Notes under the pieces: generated by a model
Database searches by the model: none
What the model was told of the DNA's origin: nothing
What the model saw: the letters and a program-made list of their open reading frames with translations, nothing else
In this document: piece after piece, positions 51,632-60,186 of the stretch
How positions within the stretch are numbered: position 1 is the stretch's first letter
Layout of the letters: each line of letters starts with the position of its first letter
Assembly (NCBI GenBank): GCA_025757845.1
Contig: CP107211.1
Coordinates: 2,294,001 to 2,358,000, forward strand
Source of the DNA: Oscillospiraceae bacterium
GTDB taxonomy: Bacteria > Bacillota > Clostridia > Oscillospirales > Ruminococcaceae
DNA: 64,000 nucleotides
Direction of reading: 5' to 3'
Program-made: the position numbers and the translations under genes

Positions 51632-54130
51632 TCAGCGGCGCAGATACCGCCCGGTGATGCTGGCCGGGTCGTTACAGATCTGCTCCGGGGTGCCGCAGGC
51701 CACGATCCGCCCGCCGGCATCTCCGCCGCCGGGGCCCATGTCGATGATGTAGTCCGCATTGCGGATGACGTCCAGATCATGCTCAATGACCACCACAGTC
51801 GCACCATTGTCCAGCAGGGCCTGGAACACCCCCAGCAGCACCTGCACATCCAGCGGGTGCAGGCCGATGGACGGCTCGTCGAACACGAACACGGAATCGG
51901 TCTGGGTCCGGCCGATCTCGCTGGCCAGCTTCAGACGCTGGGCTTCGCCGCCGGAAAGGCTGGGCGTTTCCTCGCCCAGAGTCAGGTAGCCCAGGCCCAG
52001 CTGCTGCAGGACCTTCAGCTTCTGGCAGACCGTTTTCATGTTCCGGCAAAAATCGATGGCCGTGTTCACGTCCATGTCCATCAGCTCCGGCAGCGAGGCC
52101 GTCTGCCCCGCCGGGCCGGTCAGTTTTACCAGTCCGGCCGCCCGGGCATAGCGGGAACCACGGCAGTCCGGGCAGGGGATGTTCACATCCGGCAGGAACT
52201 GCACGTCCAGGCTCACCTCGCCGGTGCCGTCGCAGCCGGGACAGCGCAGGGACCCGGTGTTGTAGGAAAAATCTCCGGCCTTGTAGCCGTGTGCCTTTGC
52301 GTCCGGCGACCGCGCAAAGAGCCTGCGCAGGTCATCGTGGACGCCTGCGTAGGTGGCAACGGTGGAGCGGACGTTGATCCCGATGGGGGTCGCATCAATG
52401 AGCTTGACGTGGGCGATGCCCTCCGCGTCAAGGGCGCGGACATGCGGCGGCAGTGTCTTGCCGTCGATGCGGGCTTCCAGTGCCGGAACAAGGCTCTCCA
52501 GCACCAACGTGGTCTTGCCGGAACCGGACACGCCGGTCACGACGGTCAGCCGCCCCTTGGGCAGGTCTACCTCCAGCGGCTTCACCGTGTGGAGCTGCGC
52601 AGTGGAAAGATGGAGTGTTCCCTGTGCAAACAGGGCGTCCGCCAATGCGCGCTTTCGCCGCAGGGTGTCCGCCTTTCCGGAGAGGAAGGGCCCGATCTGG
52701 GACGCCGGGTCCGCCTCGATGGCCGGGATGGTGCCCTGTGCGATCACATGGCCGCCCTTTGCCCCGGCTTCCGGCCCCATTTCCACGATCCAGTCTGCTT
52801 CCTTTAAAATCTGCGTGTCGTGATCCACCAGGATCACCGAATTGCCGTCCGCGATCAGGTCGTGCATCACGCCGGTCAGGCCCACGATGTTGGAGGGATG
52901 CAGGCCGATGCTGGGTTCGTCCAGCACATAGAGCACCCCGGTGGTGCGGTTGCGCACGGCGCGGGCCAGCTGCATGCGCTGGCGCTCTCCGGTGGAAAGG
53001 GTCGAGGCCGCACGGTCCAGCGTGAGGTAGCCCAGCCCCAGGTCCATCAGCCGTTTTGCCGGGCCGGTGAAGGATTCCACAATGTTTTCCGCCATCGGGC
53101 GCATCTCTGCAGGCAGGCTGTCCGGCACGCCCTGCACCCAGCCGACCAGCTCCGAAAGAGGCATCCGGCAGGCCTCATCCAGCGAGAGGCCCCGCAGCTT
53201 GGGGGCGCGGGCCGCTGCCGAAAGGCGGGTGCCATGGCACGCAGGGCAAATGTCCTCTTTCAGGAACTTTTCTACCCGCTTCATGCCTTTTTCGTCCTTG
53301 ACCTTGGCCAGCGCGTTTTCCACGGTGTAGGTCGCATTGAAATAGGTAAAGTCCAGCTCCCCTGCCTGATTGGAATTCTTGTTGTGATAGAAAATGTGCT
53401 TTTTCTCCGCCGGACCGTGGAACACGATCTCCTTTTCCTGCGCGGTCAGGTCCCGGAAGGGCACATTGGTGCGCACGCCCATCTCCCGGCAGATGTCGGT
53501 CATCAGCGACCACATCAGGCTGTTCCACGGGGCCACGGCACCCTCGTCGATGGTCAGGGAATCATCCGGCACCAGCGTGTCCGGGTCCACCGTGCGCACC
53601 GTGCCGATGCCGCCGCACTGCGGGCAGGCCCCCTGCGAGTTGAAGGCCAGCTCTTCGGCCGACGGGGCCAGAAACTGCGCCCCGCATTCCGGGCAGAGCA
53701 GCTCTTTCCCGGCCGCCACCCGCAGCGACGGGGCCAGATAATGCCCATTGGGGCAGCGGTGGCTGGCCAGACGGGAGTACATGAGCCGCAGGCTGTTGAG
53801 CAGCTCGGTCCCGGTGCCAAAGGTGCTGCGGATGCCCGGGACGCCGGGCCGCTGGTGCAGGGCCAGCGCAGCCGGAACGTACAGCACCTCGTCCACGCCC
53901 GCCCGGGCGGCCTGCGTCATCCGGCGGCGGGTGTAGGTGGACAGGGCATCCAGGTAGCGCCGGGAGCCCTCCGCATACAGCACGCCCAGTGCCAGCGAGG
54001 ATTTGCCGGAGCCGGACACGCCCGCAATGCCCACGATCTGGTGCAGTGGGATGTCCACATCAATGTTCTTGAGGTTGTGGACATGGGCATTGCGGATCTG
54101 CACCGCCTGCGGAATGTGATGTTCTTCCAT
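51632..54130 (-). CDS. UvrA paralogue (excinuclease ABC subunit A-like ATPase)
   Basis: 832 residues, clearly shorter than canonical UvrA (about 940), as in the UvrA2 / drug-resistance group. Two ABC cassettes: Walker A GVSGSGKS at 37-44 and a second GVSGSGKT near 533. Zinc cysteines are in CPECGAQF/CPQCGG, CPACHGTR and CPGCDGTGEV/CPDCRGSR. Signatures LSTGERQRMQLARA and LSGGEAQRLKLASE are intact. No uvrB or uvrC is adjacent. ATG 54130 follows AAAGGAAG. Role: DNA-lesion recognition or antibiotic self-protection, not decidable from sequence. Confidence 0.9.
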   Translation of the reverse strand: MEEHHIPQAVQIRNAHVHNLKNIDVDIPLHQIVGIAGVSGSGKSSLALGVLYAEGSRRYLDALSTYTRRRMTQAARAGVDEVLYVPAALALHQRPGVPGIRSTFGTGTELLNSLRLMYSRLASHRCPNGHYLAPSLRVAAGKELLCPECGAQFLAPSAEELAFNSQGACPQCGGIGTVRTVDPDTLVPDDSLTIDEGAVAPWNSLMWSLMTDICREMGVRTNVPFRDLTAQEKEIVFHGPAEKKHIFYHNKNSNQAGELDFTYFNATYTVENALAKVKDEKGMKRVEKFLKEDICPACHGTRLSAAARAPKLRGLSLDEACRMPLSELVGWVQGVPDSLPAEMRPMAENIVESFTGPAKRLMDLGLGYLTLDRAASTLSTGERQRMQLARAVRNRTTGVLYVLDEPSIGLHPSNIVGLTGVMHDLIADGNSVILVDHDTQILKEADWIVEMGPEAGAKGGHVIAQGTIPAIEADPASQIGPFLSGKADTLRRKRALADALFAQGTLHLSTAQLHTVKPLEVDLPKGRLTVVTGVSGSGKTTLVLESLVPALEARIDGKTLPPHVRALDAEGIAHVKLIDATPIGINVRSTVATYAGVHDDLRRLFARSPDAKAHGYKAGDFSYNTGSLRCPGCDGTGEVSLDVQFLPDVNIPCPDCRGSRYARAAGLVKLTGPAGQTASLPELMDMDVNTAIDFCRNMKTVCQKLKVLQQLGLGYLTLGEETPSLSGGEAQRLKLASEIGRTQTDSVFVFDEPSIGLHPLDVQVLLGVFQALLDNGATVVVIEHDLDVIRNADYIIDMGPGGGDAGGRIVACGTPEQICNDPASITGRYLRR

Positions 54131-54181
54131 GGGTTTTCTTCCTTTCATGCTGTCCGCTTTTTTCTGATGATACCGCGCACA

Positions 54182-54194
54182 GACGCAGTGCGTC
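54182..54194. promoter_or_regulatory. Small palindrome upstream of the uvrA-like gene
   Basis: GACGCA-G-TGCGTC, 6-base perfect arms. It overlaps the -35 position of a possible minus-strand promoter whose -10 is TATCAT (54167-54172). Candidate operator. Confidence 0.35.
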
Positions 54195-54200
54195 CAGCAC

Positions 54201-54237
54201 AAAAAATCCGCCGTTCCTTTGGAGAAACAGCGGATCT
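54201..54237 (-). terminator. Terminator of pnp
   Basis: On the minus strand ATCCGC-GTT and AAC-GCGGAT pair (one mismatch) around CTCCAAAGG, followed by TTTTTT. Confidence 0.82.
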
Positions 54238-54280
54238 TTCATCATATTCTTACGGTCTGCCTGACGGGGTCCCCATCAGA

Positions 54281-56425
54281 TCACTGCTGGGCCTGCTCTG
54301 CGCGCTTGGCTTCCAGAGCCAGGATGGCGTCGCGGCGGCTCAGATTGATGCGGCCCTGCTGGTCGATGTCGGTCACCTTGACCACGATGGCGTCGCCCAC
54401 GGCGACCACATCCTCCACGCGCTCCACACGCTTGGTGTCCAGCTTGGAGATGTGCACCAGACCTTCCTTACCCGGTGCGATCTCAACAAACGCACCAAAG
54501 TTCATCAGGCGGGTGACCTTGCCCTTGTAGATGGCACCGATCTCGGGGTCCTCCACAATGGTCTTGATGGTAAAGATGGCACGCTTTGCGTCCTCCTGAT
54601 CCACAGCAGAGACGAACACATGGCCGTCTTCCTGCACGTCGATCTTGCAGTTGCAGGTAGCGCAGATGTCCTGGATGACCTTGCCGCCCTTGCCGATGAC
54701 GTCCTTGATCTTGTCGGTGGGGATCATCATGCTGAACATCTTGGGAGCGTAGCGGCTCAGCTCGTGGCGCGGCTCGGCGATGACGGGCTTGATGATCTCG
54801 TCCAGGATATACAGGCGGCCCTTGCGGCACTTCTCGAAGGCCTCGGCAATGATGTCGTAGGTCAGGCCGTCGATCTTGATATCCATCTGGATGGCGGTGA
54901 TGCCCTTGCGGGTACCGCCCACCTTGAAGTCCATATCGCCGTGGAAGTCCTCCACGCCCTGAATGTCCAGCATGGTCATCCAGCGGTCACCCTCGGTGAT
55001 CAGGCCGCAGGAAATGCCGGCCACAGGGGCCTTGATGGGCACACCGGCATCCATCAGAGCCAGCGTAGAGCCGCAGATGGAAGCCTGCGAGGTGGAGCCG
55101 TTGGAAGAGAGCACCTCCGACACGCAGCGGATGGTGTAGGGGAACTCCTCCAGAGAGGGCAGCACGGGCACCAGAGCACGCTCGGCCAGAGCGCCGTGGC
55201 CGATCTCGCGGCGGCCGGGGCTGCGGGGTGCACGGGCCTCGCCTACCGAGTACGGCGGGAAGTTGTAGTGGTGGATATAGCGCTTGGTCTGCTCGTCGGT
55301 CAGGTCATCCATGAGCTGGTTGTCCTTGGTGCCGCCCAGGGTGCAGGTGGTCAGCACCTGGGTCTGGCCGCGGGTGAACATACCGGAACCGTGCACACGG
55401 GGCAGGATGCCCACTTCGGCAGCCAGCGGGCGGATTTCGTTGATGCCGCGGCCGTCCACACGCTTGCCCTCATCCAGCAGCCAGCGGCGCACGACGAACT
55501 TCTGCATCTTGTAGCTCACCAGATCCAGGTCCGCAGCAGACAGGTCCGGGTACTCCTCTGCGATCTTGTCCATGATGGGCAGCAGAGCAGCGTCACGCAC
55601 GTTCTTGTCGTCGGTGTCCATGGCAGCCTTGAAGTCGTCCAGATACTTGTTCTGGATGGCGTGGAACATGTCCATGTCCAGACCCACGACCTGGAAGTCG
55701 ATCTTCTTCTTGCCGCGCTCGGCCACGATGCGGTTGATGAACTCGATGATCTTCTTGATCTCCACATGCGCTGCCTTGATGGCATTCAGCATGGTGTCCT
55801 CGTCCACTTCGTTGGCACCGGCCTCGATCATCACGATCTTGTCCATGGTAGCGGCTACGGTCAGGGCCAGGTCGCTCACCTTGCGCTGCTCCTGCGTGGG
55901 GTTCAGCACGATCTGGCCGTCCACCAGACCTACCTGCACGCCGCCGATGGGGCCGTTCCAGGGGATGTCCGACACAGCAGTGACCAGAGAAGCGCCGATC
56001 ATGCCGGCGATCTCCGGGCTGCAGTCCGGGTCCAGGCTCATGACGGTCATGGTGATGCACACGTCATTGCGCATTTCCTTGGGGAACAGCGGGCGCATGG
56101 GGCGGTCCACCACGCGGCTGGTCAGGATGGCGCGCTCACCGGGGCGGCCCTCACGGCGCATGAAGCTGCCGGGGATGCGGCCGGCGGCATAGAGCTTCTC
56201 CTCGTATTCCACGTTCAGCGGGAAGAAGTCAACGCCTTCGCGGGGCTTGGGGCTCATGACGACATTGCACATCACGCAGGTCTCGCCGTAGCGGATCAGC
56301 GCGCTGGCATTGGACAGACCGCACATCTTGCCCATTTCAGCCTTGAACGGGCGGCCTGCCAGCATGGTTTCGTAGACCTTGTAGTTTTCAAAGGTCTCTT
56401 TGCGGGAACCAAATTCAATTGCCAT
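54281..56425 (-). CDS. pnp: Polyribonucleotide nucleotidyltransferase (PNPase)
   Basis: 3'-to-5' phosphorolytic exoribonuclease of RNA decay. It has 714 residues: two RNase PH domains (about 10-230 and 310-545) separated by a helical linker, then KH (about 555-615, PTDKIKDVIGKGGKVIQDI) and S1 (about 625-695, YKGKVTRLMNFGAFVEIAPG). Phosphate and catalytic residues lie in GRREIGHGALAERAL and the FHGDMDFKVGG loop. ATG 56425 follows AAGGAGG; upstream in-frame ATGs lack one. The rpsO-pnp order is conserved in bacteria. Confidence 0.97.
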   Translation of the reverse strand: MAIEFGSRKETFENYKVYETMLAGRPFKAEMGKMCGLSNASALIRYGETCVMCNVVMSPKPREGVDFFPLNVEYEEKLYAAGRIPGSFMRREGRPGERAILTSRVVDRPMRPLFPKEMRNDVCITMTVMSLDPDCSPEIAGMIGASLVTAVSDIPWNGPIGGVQVGLVDGQIVLNPTQEQRKVSDLALTVAATMDKIVMIEAGANEVDEDTMLNAIKAAHVEIKKIIEFINRIVAERGKKKIDFQVVGLDMDMFHAIQNKYLDDFKAAMDTDDKNVRDAALLPIMDKIAEEYPDLSAADLDLVSYKMQKFVVRRWLLDEGKRVDGRGINEIRPLAAEVGILPRVHGSGMFTRGQTQVLTTCTLGGTKDNQLMDDLTDEQTKRYIHHYNFPPYSVGEARAPRSPGRREIGHGALAERALVPVLPSLEEFPYTIRCVSEVLSSNGSTSQASICGSTLALMDAGVPIKAPVAGISCGLITEGDRWMTMLDIQGVEDFHGDMDFKVGGTRKGITAIQMDIKIDGLTYDIIAEAFEKCRKGRLYILDEIIKPVIAEPRHELSRYAPKMFSMMIPTDKIKDVIGKGGKVIQDICATCNCKIDVQEDGHVFVSAVDQEDAKRAIFTIKTIVEDPEIGAIYKGKVTRLMNFGAFVEIAPGKEGLVHISKLDTKRVERVEDVVAVGDAIVVKVTDIDQQGRINLSRRDAILALEAKRAEQAQQ

Positions 56426-56484
56426 TGTTTTTGCCTCCTTGTTTTTCGGACTTGTTTTCCTATCCAAAAGGCGGTGACACGCGC

Positions 56485-56490
56485 ATCATA
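56485..56490 (-). promoter_or_regulatory. Possible extended -10 promoter of pnp
   Basis: On the minus strand TGC then TATGAT; no good -35. It would give pnp a leader of about 55 bases, downstream of the rpsO terminator. Confidence 0.4.
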
Positions 56491-56574
56491 GCAATAAATC
56501 CAGCGTCCGTACCCGCTGCAGGCACAGGCGTTCGATTTACTGCTGCAATACGCAGCCGCTGCCAGTTGTATACA

Positions 56575-56609
56575 AAAGCAAAGGGCAGGCACCATTGCGG
56601 TACCTGCCC
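56575..56609 (-). terminator. Terminator between rpsO and pnp
   Basis: On the minus strand GGGCAGGTACC and GGTGCCTGCCC form an 11-bp stem (one G-U) with a 5-base loop, followed by TTTGCTTTTG. It probably ends most rpsO transcripts. Confidence 0.8.
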
Positions 56610-56619
56610 TCTGTTTAAA

Positions 56620-56874
56620 TTACTTACGCAGACCCAGAGTTGCGATCAGAGCACGGTAACGCTCGATGTCCTTCTTCTGGAGATAAGCCAGCAGATTGCG
56701 GCGACGGCCGACCATCTTCATCAGGCCGCGGCGGCTGTGGTGATCGTTGGGGTTCTTCTTCAGGTGCTCGTTCAGCTCGTTGATGTGAGCGGTCAGCAGA
56801 GCGACCTGGACTTCGGGAGAGCCAGTGTCCTTCTCGGTCAGAGCGACTTTGGCCATAACTTCCTGCTTGTTCAT
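56620..56874 (-). CDS. rpsO: 30S ribosomal protein S15
   Basis: 84 residues, slightly short for the family (88). [24 protein letters not shown] and [22 protein letters not shown] are the S15 16S-rRNA binding signature. AGAGG precedes ATG 56874. The roughly 100-base leader may hold an S15-binding structure, since S15 autoregulation is common; no specific fold is claimed. Confidence 0.97.
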   Translation of the reverse strand: MNKQEVMAKVALTEKDTGSPEVQVALLTAHINELNEHLKKNPNDHHSRRGLMKMVGRRRNLLAYLQKKDIERYRALIATLGLRK

Positions 56875-56981
56875 AGTACTATACCTCTTTATAAAATTTT
56901 ATGTGCCAATGGAACAGCGGCGGGAAACGGTTTTCCCGGTATGCGGGCATACTCCCAGCCCCGTACCACGGTAACAGATAC

Positions 56982-57010
56982 AGTATACCAGATTGCAGGG
57001 CAGATTGCAA
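56982..57010 (-). promoter_or_regulatory. Promoter of rpsO
   Basis: On the minus strand TTGCAA (57005-57010), 17 bases, TATACT (56982-56987). Confidence 0.82.
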
Positions 57011-57031
57011 GGATTTTTTTGCCTGCTGCCC

Positions 57032-57868
57032 TCATTTTTGGGTGTACGCTCCCCAGTACAGCTGCACCTCCGGCAGCTTCTTTTTCCGCAGCAGGAACGC
57101 AACGGGCAGCAGGTATACCACCACGGTCAGCAGCATGGAGGCGTCGTAGCCGCTCACGCTCTCGGAGAGGGTCGTGGTGCCGTACAGCCCGCCGATGAGC
57201 ATGGAGGCAATGTCCATGGCCCCGTGCAGGAATACTGTGACCCAGAGGTTGCCGGTGCGGAAGTAGATGGCCGCAAACAGCGCTCCCAGCGACGCCGAGA
57301 ACGCGCACTGCATCAGCACGCCGAAGGGTGCCGAGCTGGACAGGTTGGTCAGGTGGGCCGCGCCGAACAGCACGCCGGACAGCAGGCAGGCTTTCCAGAC
57401 ACCGGCCCGGCTGGTGCCGAAGTGTTCCAGCAGCGTTTCGGCAATGACGCCCCGGAACAGGAATTCCTCCGCCACGCCCACCATTGCCATGCAGGCCAGA
57501 AAGCTCAGGATGCGCCCCGCCGGGAGCAGCGGCGTGTCCGGCCGCTCAAAGATCAGTGCGCTGTATATGCTGTAGCAGATGAATGCCAGCGGGTACATCC
57601 CCACCAGCAGACCGTTCCAAAAGCCGCTGCCACGGCGGCCCAGCAGTCCCTGCCGCCCGGTGCGGCGCAGCAGCAGCCAGGCCGCCCCTGCCCCCACCAG
57701 CTCCTGTATAAGGCTGAGAAGGTATTCATCCAGACCGGAAAAATCTGCCCCGGCCGCCACCAGCGCGACGGTCAGCACCAGACTGGACAAAAACAGGGAG
57801 CCGAGGAACAGTACCTCGGCAAGGATGCAATACAAAATGGGGTGAGCTGTGCGCAGACGTTTGAGCAT
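57032..57868 (-). CDS. CPBP-family intramembrane metalloprotease
   Basis: 278 residues with about eight membrane segments. Active-site motifs of the CAAX/CPBP (ABI) family are EEFLFRG near residue 136, FGAAHL and FLHGAMD. Bacterial members often sit near peptide export or immunity genes. ATG 57868 follows AGGAGG. It is immediately downstream of the histidine kinase gene (29 bases) on the same strand, so it may belong to the two-component operon next to it. The substrate is unknown. Confidence 0.88.
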   Translation of the reverse strand: MLKRLRTAHPILYCILAEVLFLGSLFLSSLVLTVALVAAGADFSGLDEYLLSLIQELVGAGAAWLLLRRTGRQGLLGRRGSGFWNGLLVGMYPLAFICYSIYSALIFERPDTPLLPAGRILSFLACMAMVGVAEEFLFRGVIAETLLEHFGTSRAGVWKACLLSGVLFGAAHLTNLSSSAPFGVLMQCAFSASLGALFAAIYFRTGNLWVTVFLHGAMDIASMLIGGLYGTTTLSESVSGYDASMLLTVVVYLLPVAFLLRKKKLPEVQLYWGAYTQK

Positions 57869-57897
57869 GAAAGCGCCTCCTGTGTAACTTGATGGTT

Positions 57898-59304
57898 TCA
57901 TTTTACCACATTCTGACCAAAAGCAACAGGGGCCTTTTTTTCAGCGCAGGGCAGCCACACCGTTGCCTTTGCACCGTTTGGCACATTCTGCCCGAACGCC
58001 ACCCTGCCGCCATGCGCGGCGGCGATCTGCTCCACCACATGAAGCCCCAGAATGTGCGGGGTCTGCTCGTTCTGCGGCGTGCCTTGCAGTGCCGCTAGAA
58101 CGGCAGGCGGATAGCCTGTGCCGTTGTCCGCGACGGTCAGGCAGAAGCGATTTCCGGCAACATCCGTCTGCACCTCGATCTCTACGGGTGCCGAATTATG
58201 CCGGATGCTGTTGCCCAGCAGGTTTTCCAGCAATCGTTCCAGCAGGGCGCGGTCCACGCAGAGTTTCGCCTGCTCTGCGGCAGCGGTCTGCTGCAGCGAC
58301 ACCTCGCAGCTCTCCGCCTGCGGACTTTCGCAGAACTGCGCCACCAGCTCCCGGAGCAGCGGCCCCGCCGCAAATTCCTGCTTGCGCAGGGGCTGTGTTC
58401 CATATTCCAGCTTGCTGGTCAGGTTCAGATCCTCGATCAGGGTGCGGAGTTTTTCGCTCTGGGTGCGGATGCCGCCAGCCTTTTGCCGGGCAGTTTCCGG
58501 CAGGACGGCGTCCCGCTCCAGCTGCTCCGCCCAGCCCAGGATCAGCGCCAGCGGGGTGCGCACATCGTGGCTGACCCCGGCGATCCACTGGGTGCGGGCA
58601 TCGTCCCGCCGGGCCAGCAGTTCGTTCCGCGCTTGCAGCTGCGCACTGGTCCGGTTCAGCTTTTCGGCCAGCTCCCCGGCAAAGCCTTCCGCAGGCAGCT
58701 GTACGGTCTGCCCCTCGGCCAGCGCATCCAGCCCGGAAGCCACCGTTTCCAACCGCTTGGCCCCCTGCCAGCTGAGCAGAAAACAGCAGATCGCTGCCAG
58801 CAGCAACAGCAGCCCAAACCCCAGCGGAATGGTTTTGGCAAGGTTCAGGATGTACTCCGGCGAGGTGTAAATGCTGTATTTCCACAAACTCCCTCTGGCA
58901 AGCCCGATGACGAACAGGCCATAGTCCTCTGCCCAGCAGAACACCGGATAATCGTCCAGATACCAGCGGGCAAACCCTGCCACTTCCCCGGTGGTATAGG
59001 CGTGGTTCAGCGCGTCCGGCAAAGCGTAACTCCACCGGATATGACCGGTATCGTCCAGCACCATGGCCCATGCATAGCCGTCCATCCATTCTTCCGGGGT
59101 GTGCGCTGCGCCAAGGGCAAGCCCCGCCGGAGTTTCCACCATGGCATCCGCAATTTCGCTGGACGCATAGGTCCTCTGCGGCAAATGGGTCGTTTCCTGC
59201 CAGCCCAGCCACCCCAGCAGCCCAAGGCCCAGAAATACCAGCAGCAGAACGATGCCCACCGCCGCCAGAACATACCGCCGGATGAGCCGCACAAAGGTTT
59301 TCAT
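57898..59304 (-). CDS. Sensor histidine kinase
   Basis: 468 residues. Membrane segments at about 11-34 and 158-178 enclose an extracytoplasmic domain of about 120 residues, a size suited to direct ligand sensing. A HAMP-like linker follows. The phosphoacceptor is His246 in AGVSHDVRTPLALILGW; ATP-binding boxes are LLENLLGNSIRHNS (N), ADNGTGYP (G1) and HILGLHVVEQIA (G2). Its start overlaps the response regulator stop by 4 bases. It presumably controls the divergent ABC operon. Confidence 0.93.
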   Translation of the reverse strand: MKTFVRLIRRYVLAAVGIVLLLVFLGLGLLGWLGWQETTHLPQRTYASSEIADAMVETPAGLALGAAHTPEEWMDGYAWAMVLDDTGHIRWSYALPDALNHAYTTGEVAGFARWYLDDYPVFCWAEDYGLFVIGLARGSLWKYSIYTSPEYILNLAKTIPLGFGLLLLLAAICCFLLSWQGAKRLETVASGLDALAEGQTVQLPAEGFAGELAEKLNRTSAQLQARNELLARRDDARTQWIAGVSHDVRTPLALILGWAEQLERDAVLPETARQKAGGIRTQSEKLRTLIEDLNLTSKLEYGTQPLRKQEFAAGPLLRELVAQFCESPQAESCEVSLQQTAAAEQAKLCVDRALLERLLENLLGNSIRHNSAPVEIEVQTDVAGNRFCLTVADNGTGYPPAVLAALQGTPQNEQTPHILGLHVVEQIAAAHGGRVAFGQNVPNGAKATVWLPCAEKKAPVAFGQNVVK

Positions 59305-60020
59305 CGTGCATCCTCCTTTGCCAGCTTGTACCCGATGCCCCTCACCGTCTGCAGAAAGCGCGGCCTGCCCGGCTCCGGTTCCAGCTTTTCCCGCAGATGC
59401 CGGATATGAACACCCAGACTGTTTTCATACCCATAATAATCCGCGCCCCACACCGCTTCGCACAGCGCATCGTAGGTCACGATATGCCCGCGGTTTTCGG
59501 CCAGCTTGCGCAAAAGCGTCCGCTCGGTCGCTGTCAGGGCAAGGGTGGTTCCGTCCGGCAGGGTCACAAGGGCATCGTGCAGGTCCACGCTCCGGTCGCC
59601 CAGCTGCAAGATTGCTGCTTTTGTCCGGGAAAGCTCGGTCCGGTAAGCACGCTGCAAAAGGTGCTGCACCCGCAAAAGCAGTTCCTGCATCAGAAATGGC
59701 TTGGTCAGGTAATCGTCTGCGCCCAGTCCCAGCCCGAACAAGCGGTCGGCATCGGCGTCCCGTGCAGAGAGGAACAGGGTCGGCACATCGGCTTTTGCCC
59801 GCAGGGTACGAAACAGCGAAAACCCGTCCCCGTCCGGGAGGTTGATGTCCAGGATCATCAGTTCCGGCATCTCGGCTGCAAAGGCGGTCTGTGCGGCGGC
59901 ACAGTTCTGCACGGTGCGGATGTTCTGATAGCCTGCCCCACGCAGCTGCTCTTCGAGCAGCCGCAGCAGATCGGTGTTGTCATCTACAAGTAAAATGTGT
60001 GCCTGTTGGATCGTGTTCAT
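59301..60020 (-). CDS. OmpR/PhoB-family response regulator
   Basis: 239 residues: a receiver domain with acidic pair Asp13/14 and phosphoacceptor Asp58 (LMILDINLPDGDG), and a carboxy-terminal winged helix (LTATERTLLRKLAENRG, SLGVHIRHLREKLEPEPG). GGAGGA precedes ATG 60020. It leads the two-component operon, and phased direct repeats in front of it are its likely binding sites. Confidence 0.94.
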   Translation of the reverse strand: MNTIQQAHILLVDDNTDLLRLLEEQLRGAGYQNIRTVQNCAAAQTAFAAEMPELMILDINLPDGDGFSLFRTLRAKADVPTLFLSARDADADRLFGLGLGADDYLTKPFLMQELLLRVQHLLQRAYRTELSRTKAAILQLGDRSVDLHDALVTLPDGTTLALTATERTLLRKLAENRGHIVTYDALCEAVWGADYYGYENSLGVHIRHLREKLEPEPGRPRFLQTVRGIGYKLAKEDAR

Positions 60021-60095
60021 CGCGGTGTTCCTCCGGTCATTTTCTGTTCCCACTATAACACGTTCTGGCCGGAAATGTCCGGATTTTGCGAAAAT

Positions 60096-60133
60096 TTAAG
60101 CGCAGATTAAGACAGGCTTCGGCGGAGCTTAAG
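60096..60133 (+). promoter_or_regulatory. Phased direct repeats, probable response regulator operator
   Basis: TTAAG occurs at 60096, 60107 and 60129, with a degenerate TTCGG at 60118: four boxes at exact 11-base steps. OmpR-type regulators bind such tandem boxes on one face of the helix. The last box is 10 bases before TAAACT (60144-60149), the likely -10 of the ABC operon, so it sits where the -35 would be. Confidence 0.75.
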
Positions 60134-60186
60134 CCCGCCGAGGTAAACTGTGGTTGTTCCAAGCGAACGAGAAAGGAGCATCCTCT

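Noticed and set aside
52820..56491. 1223-codon plus-strand frame opposite the uvrA-like gene and pnp
   Set aside because: Spans two unrelated genes and their intergenic terminator in reverse; composition is that of a shadow frame.
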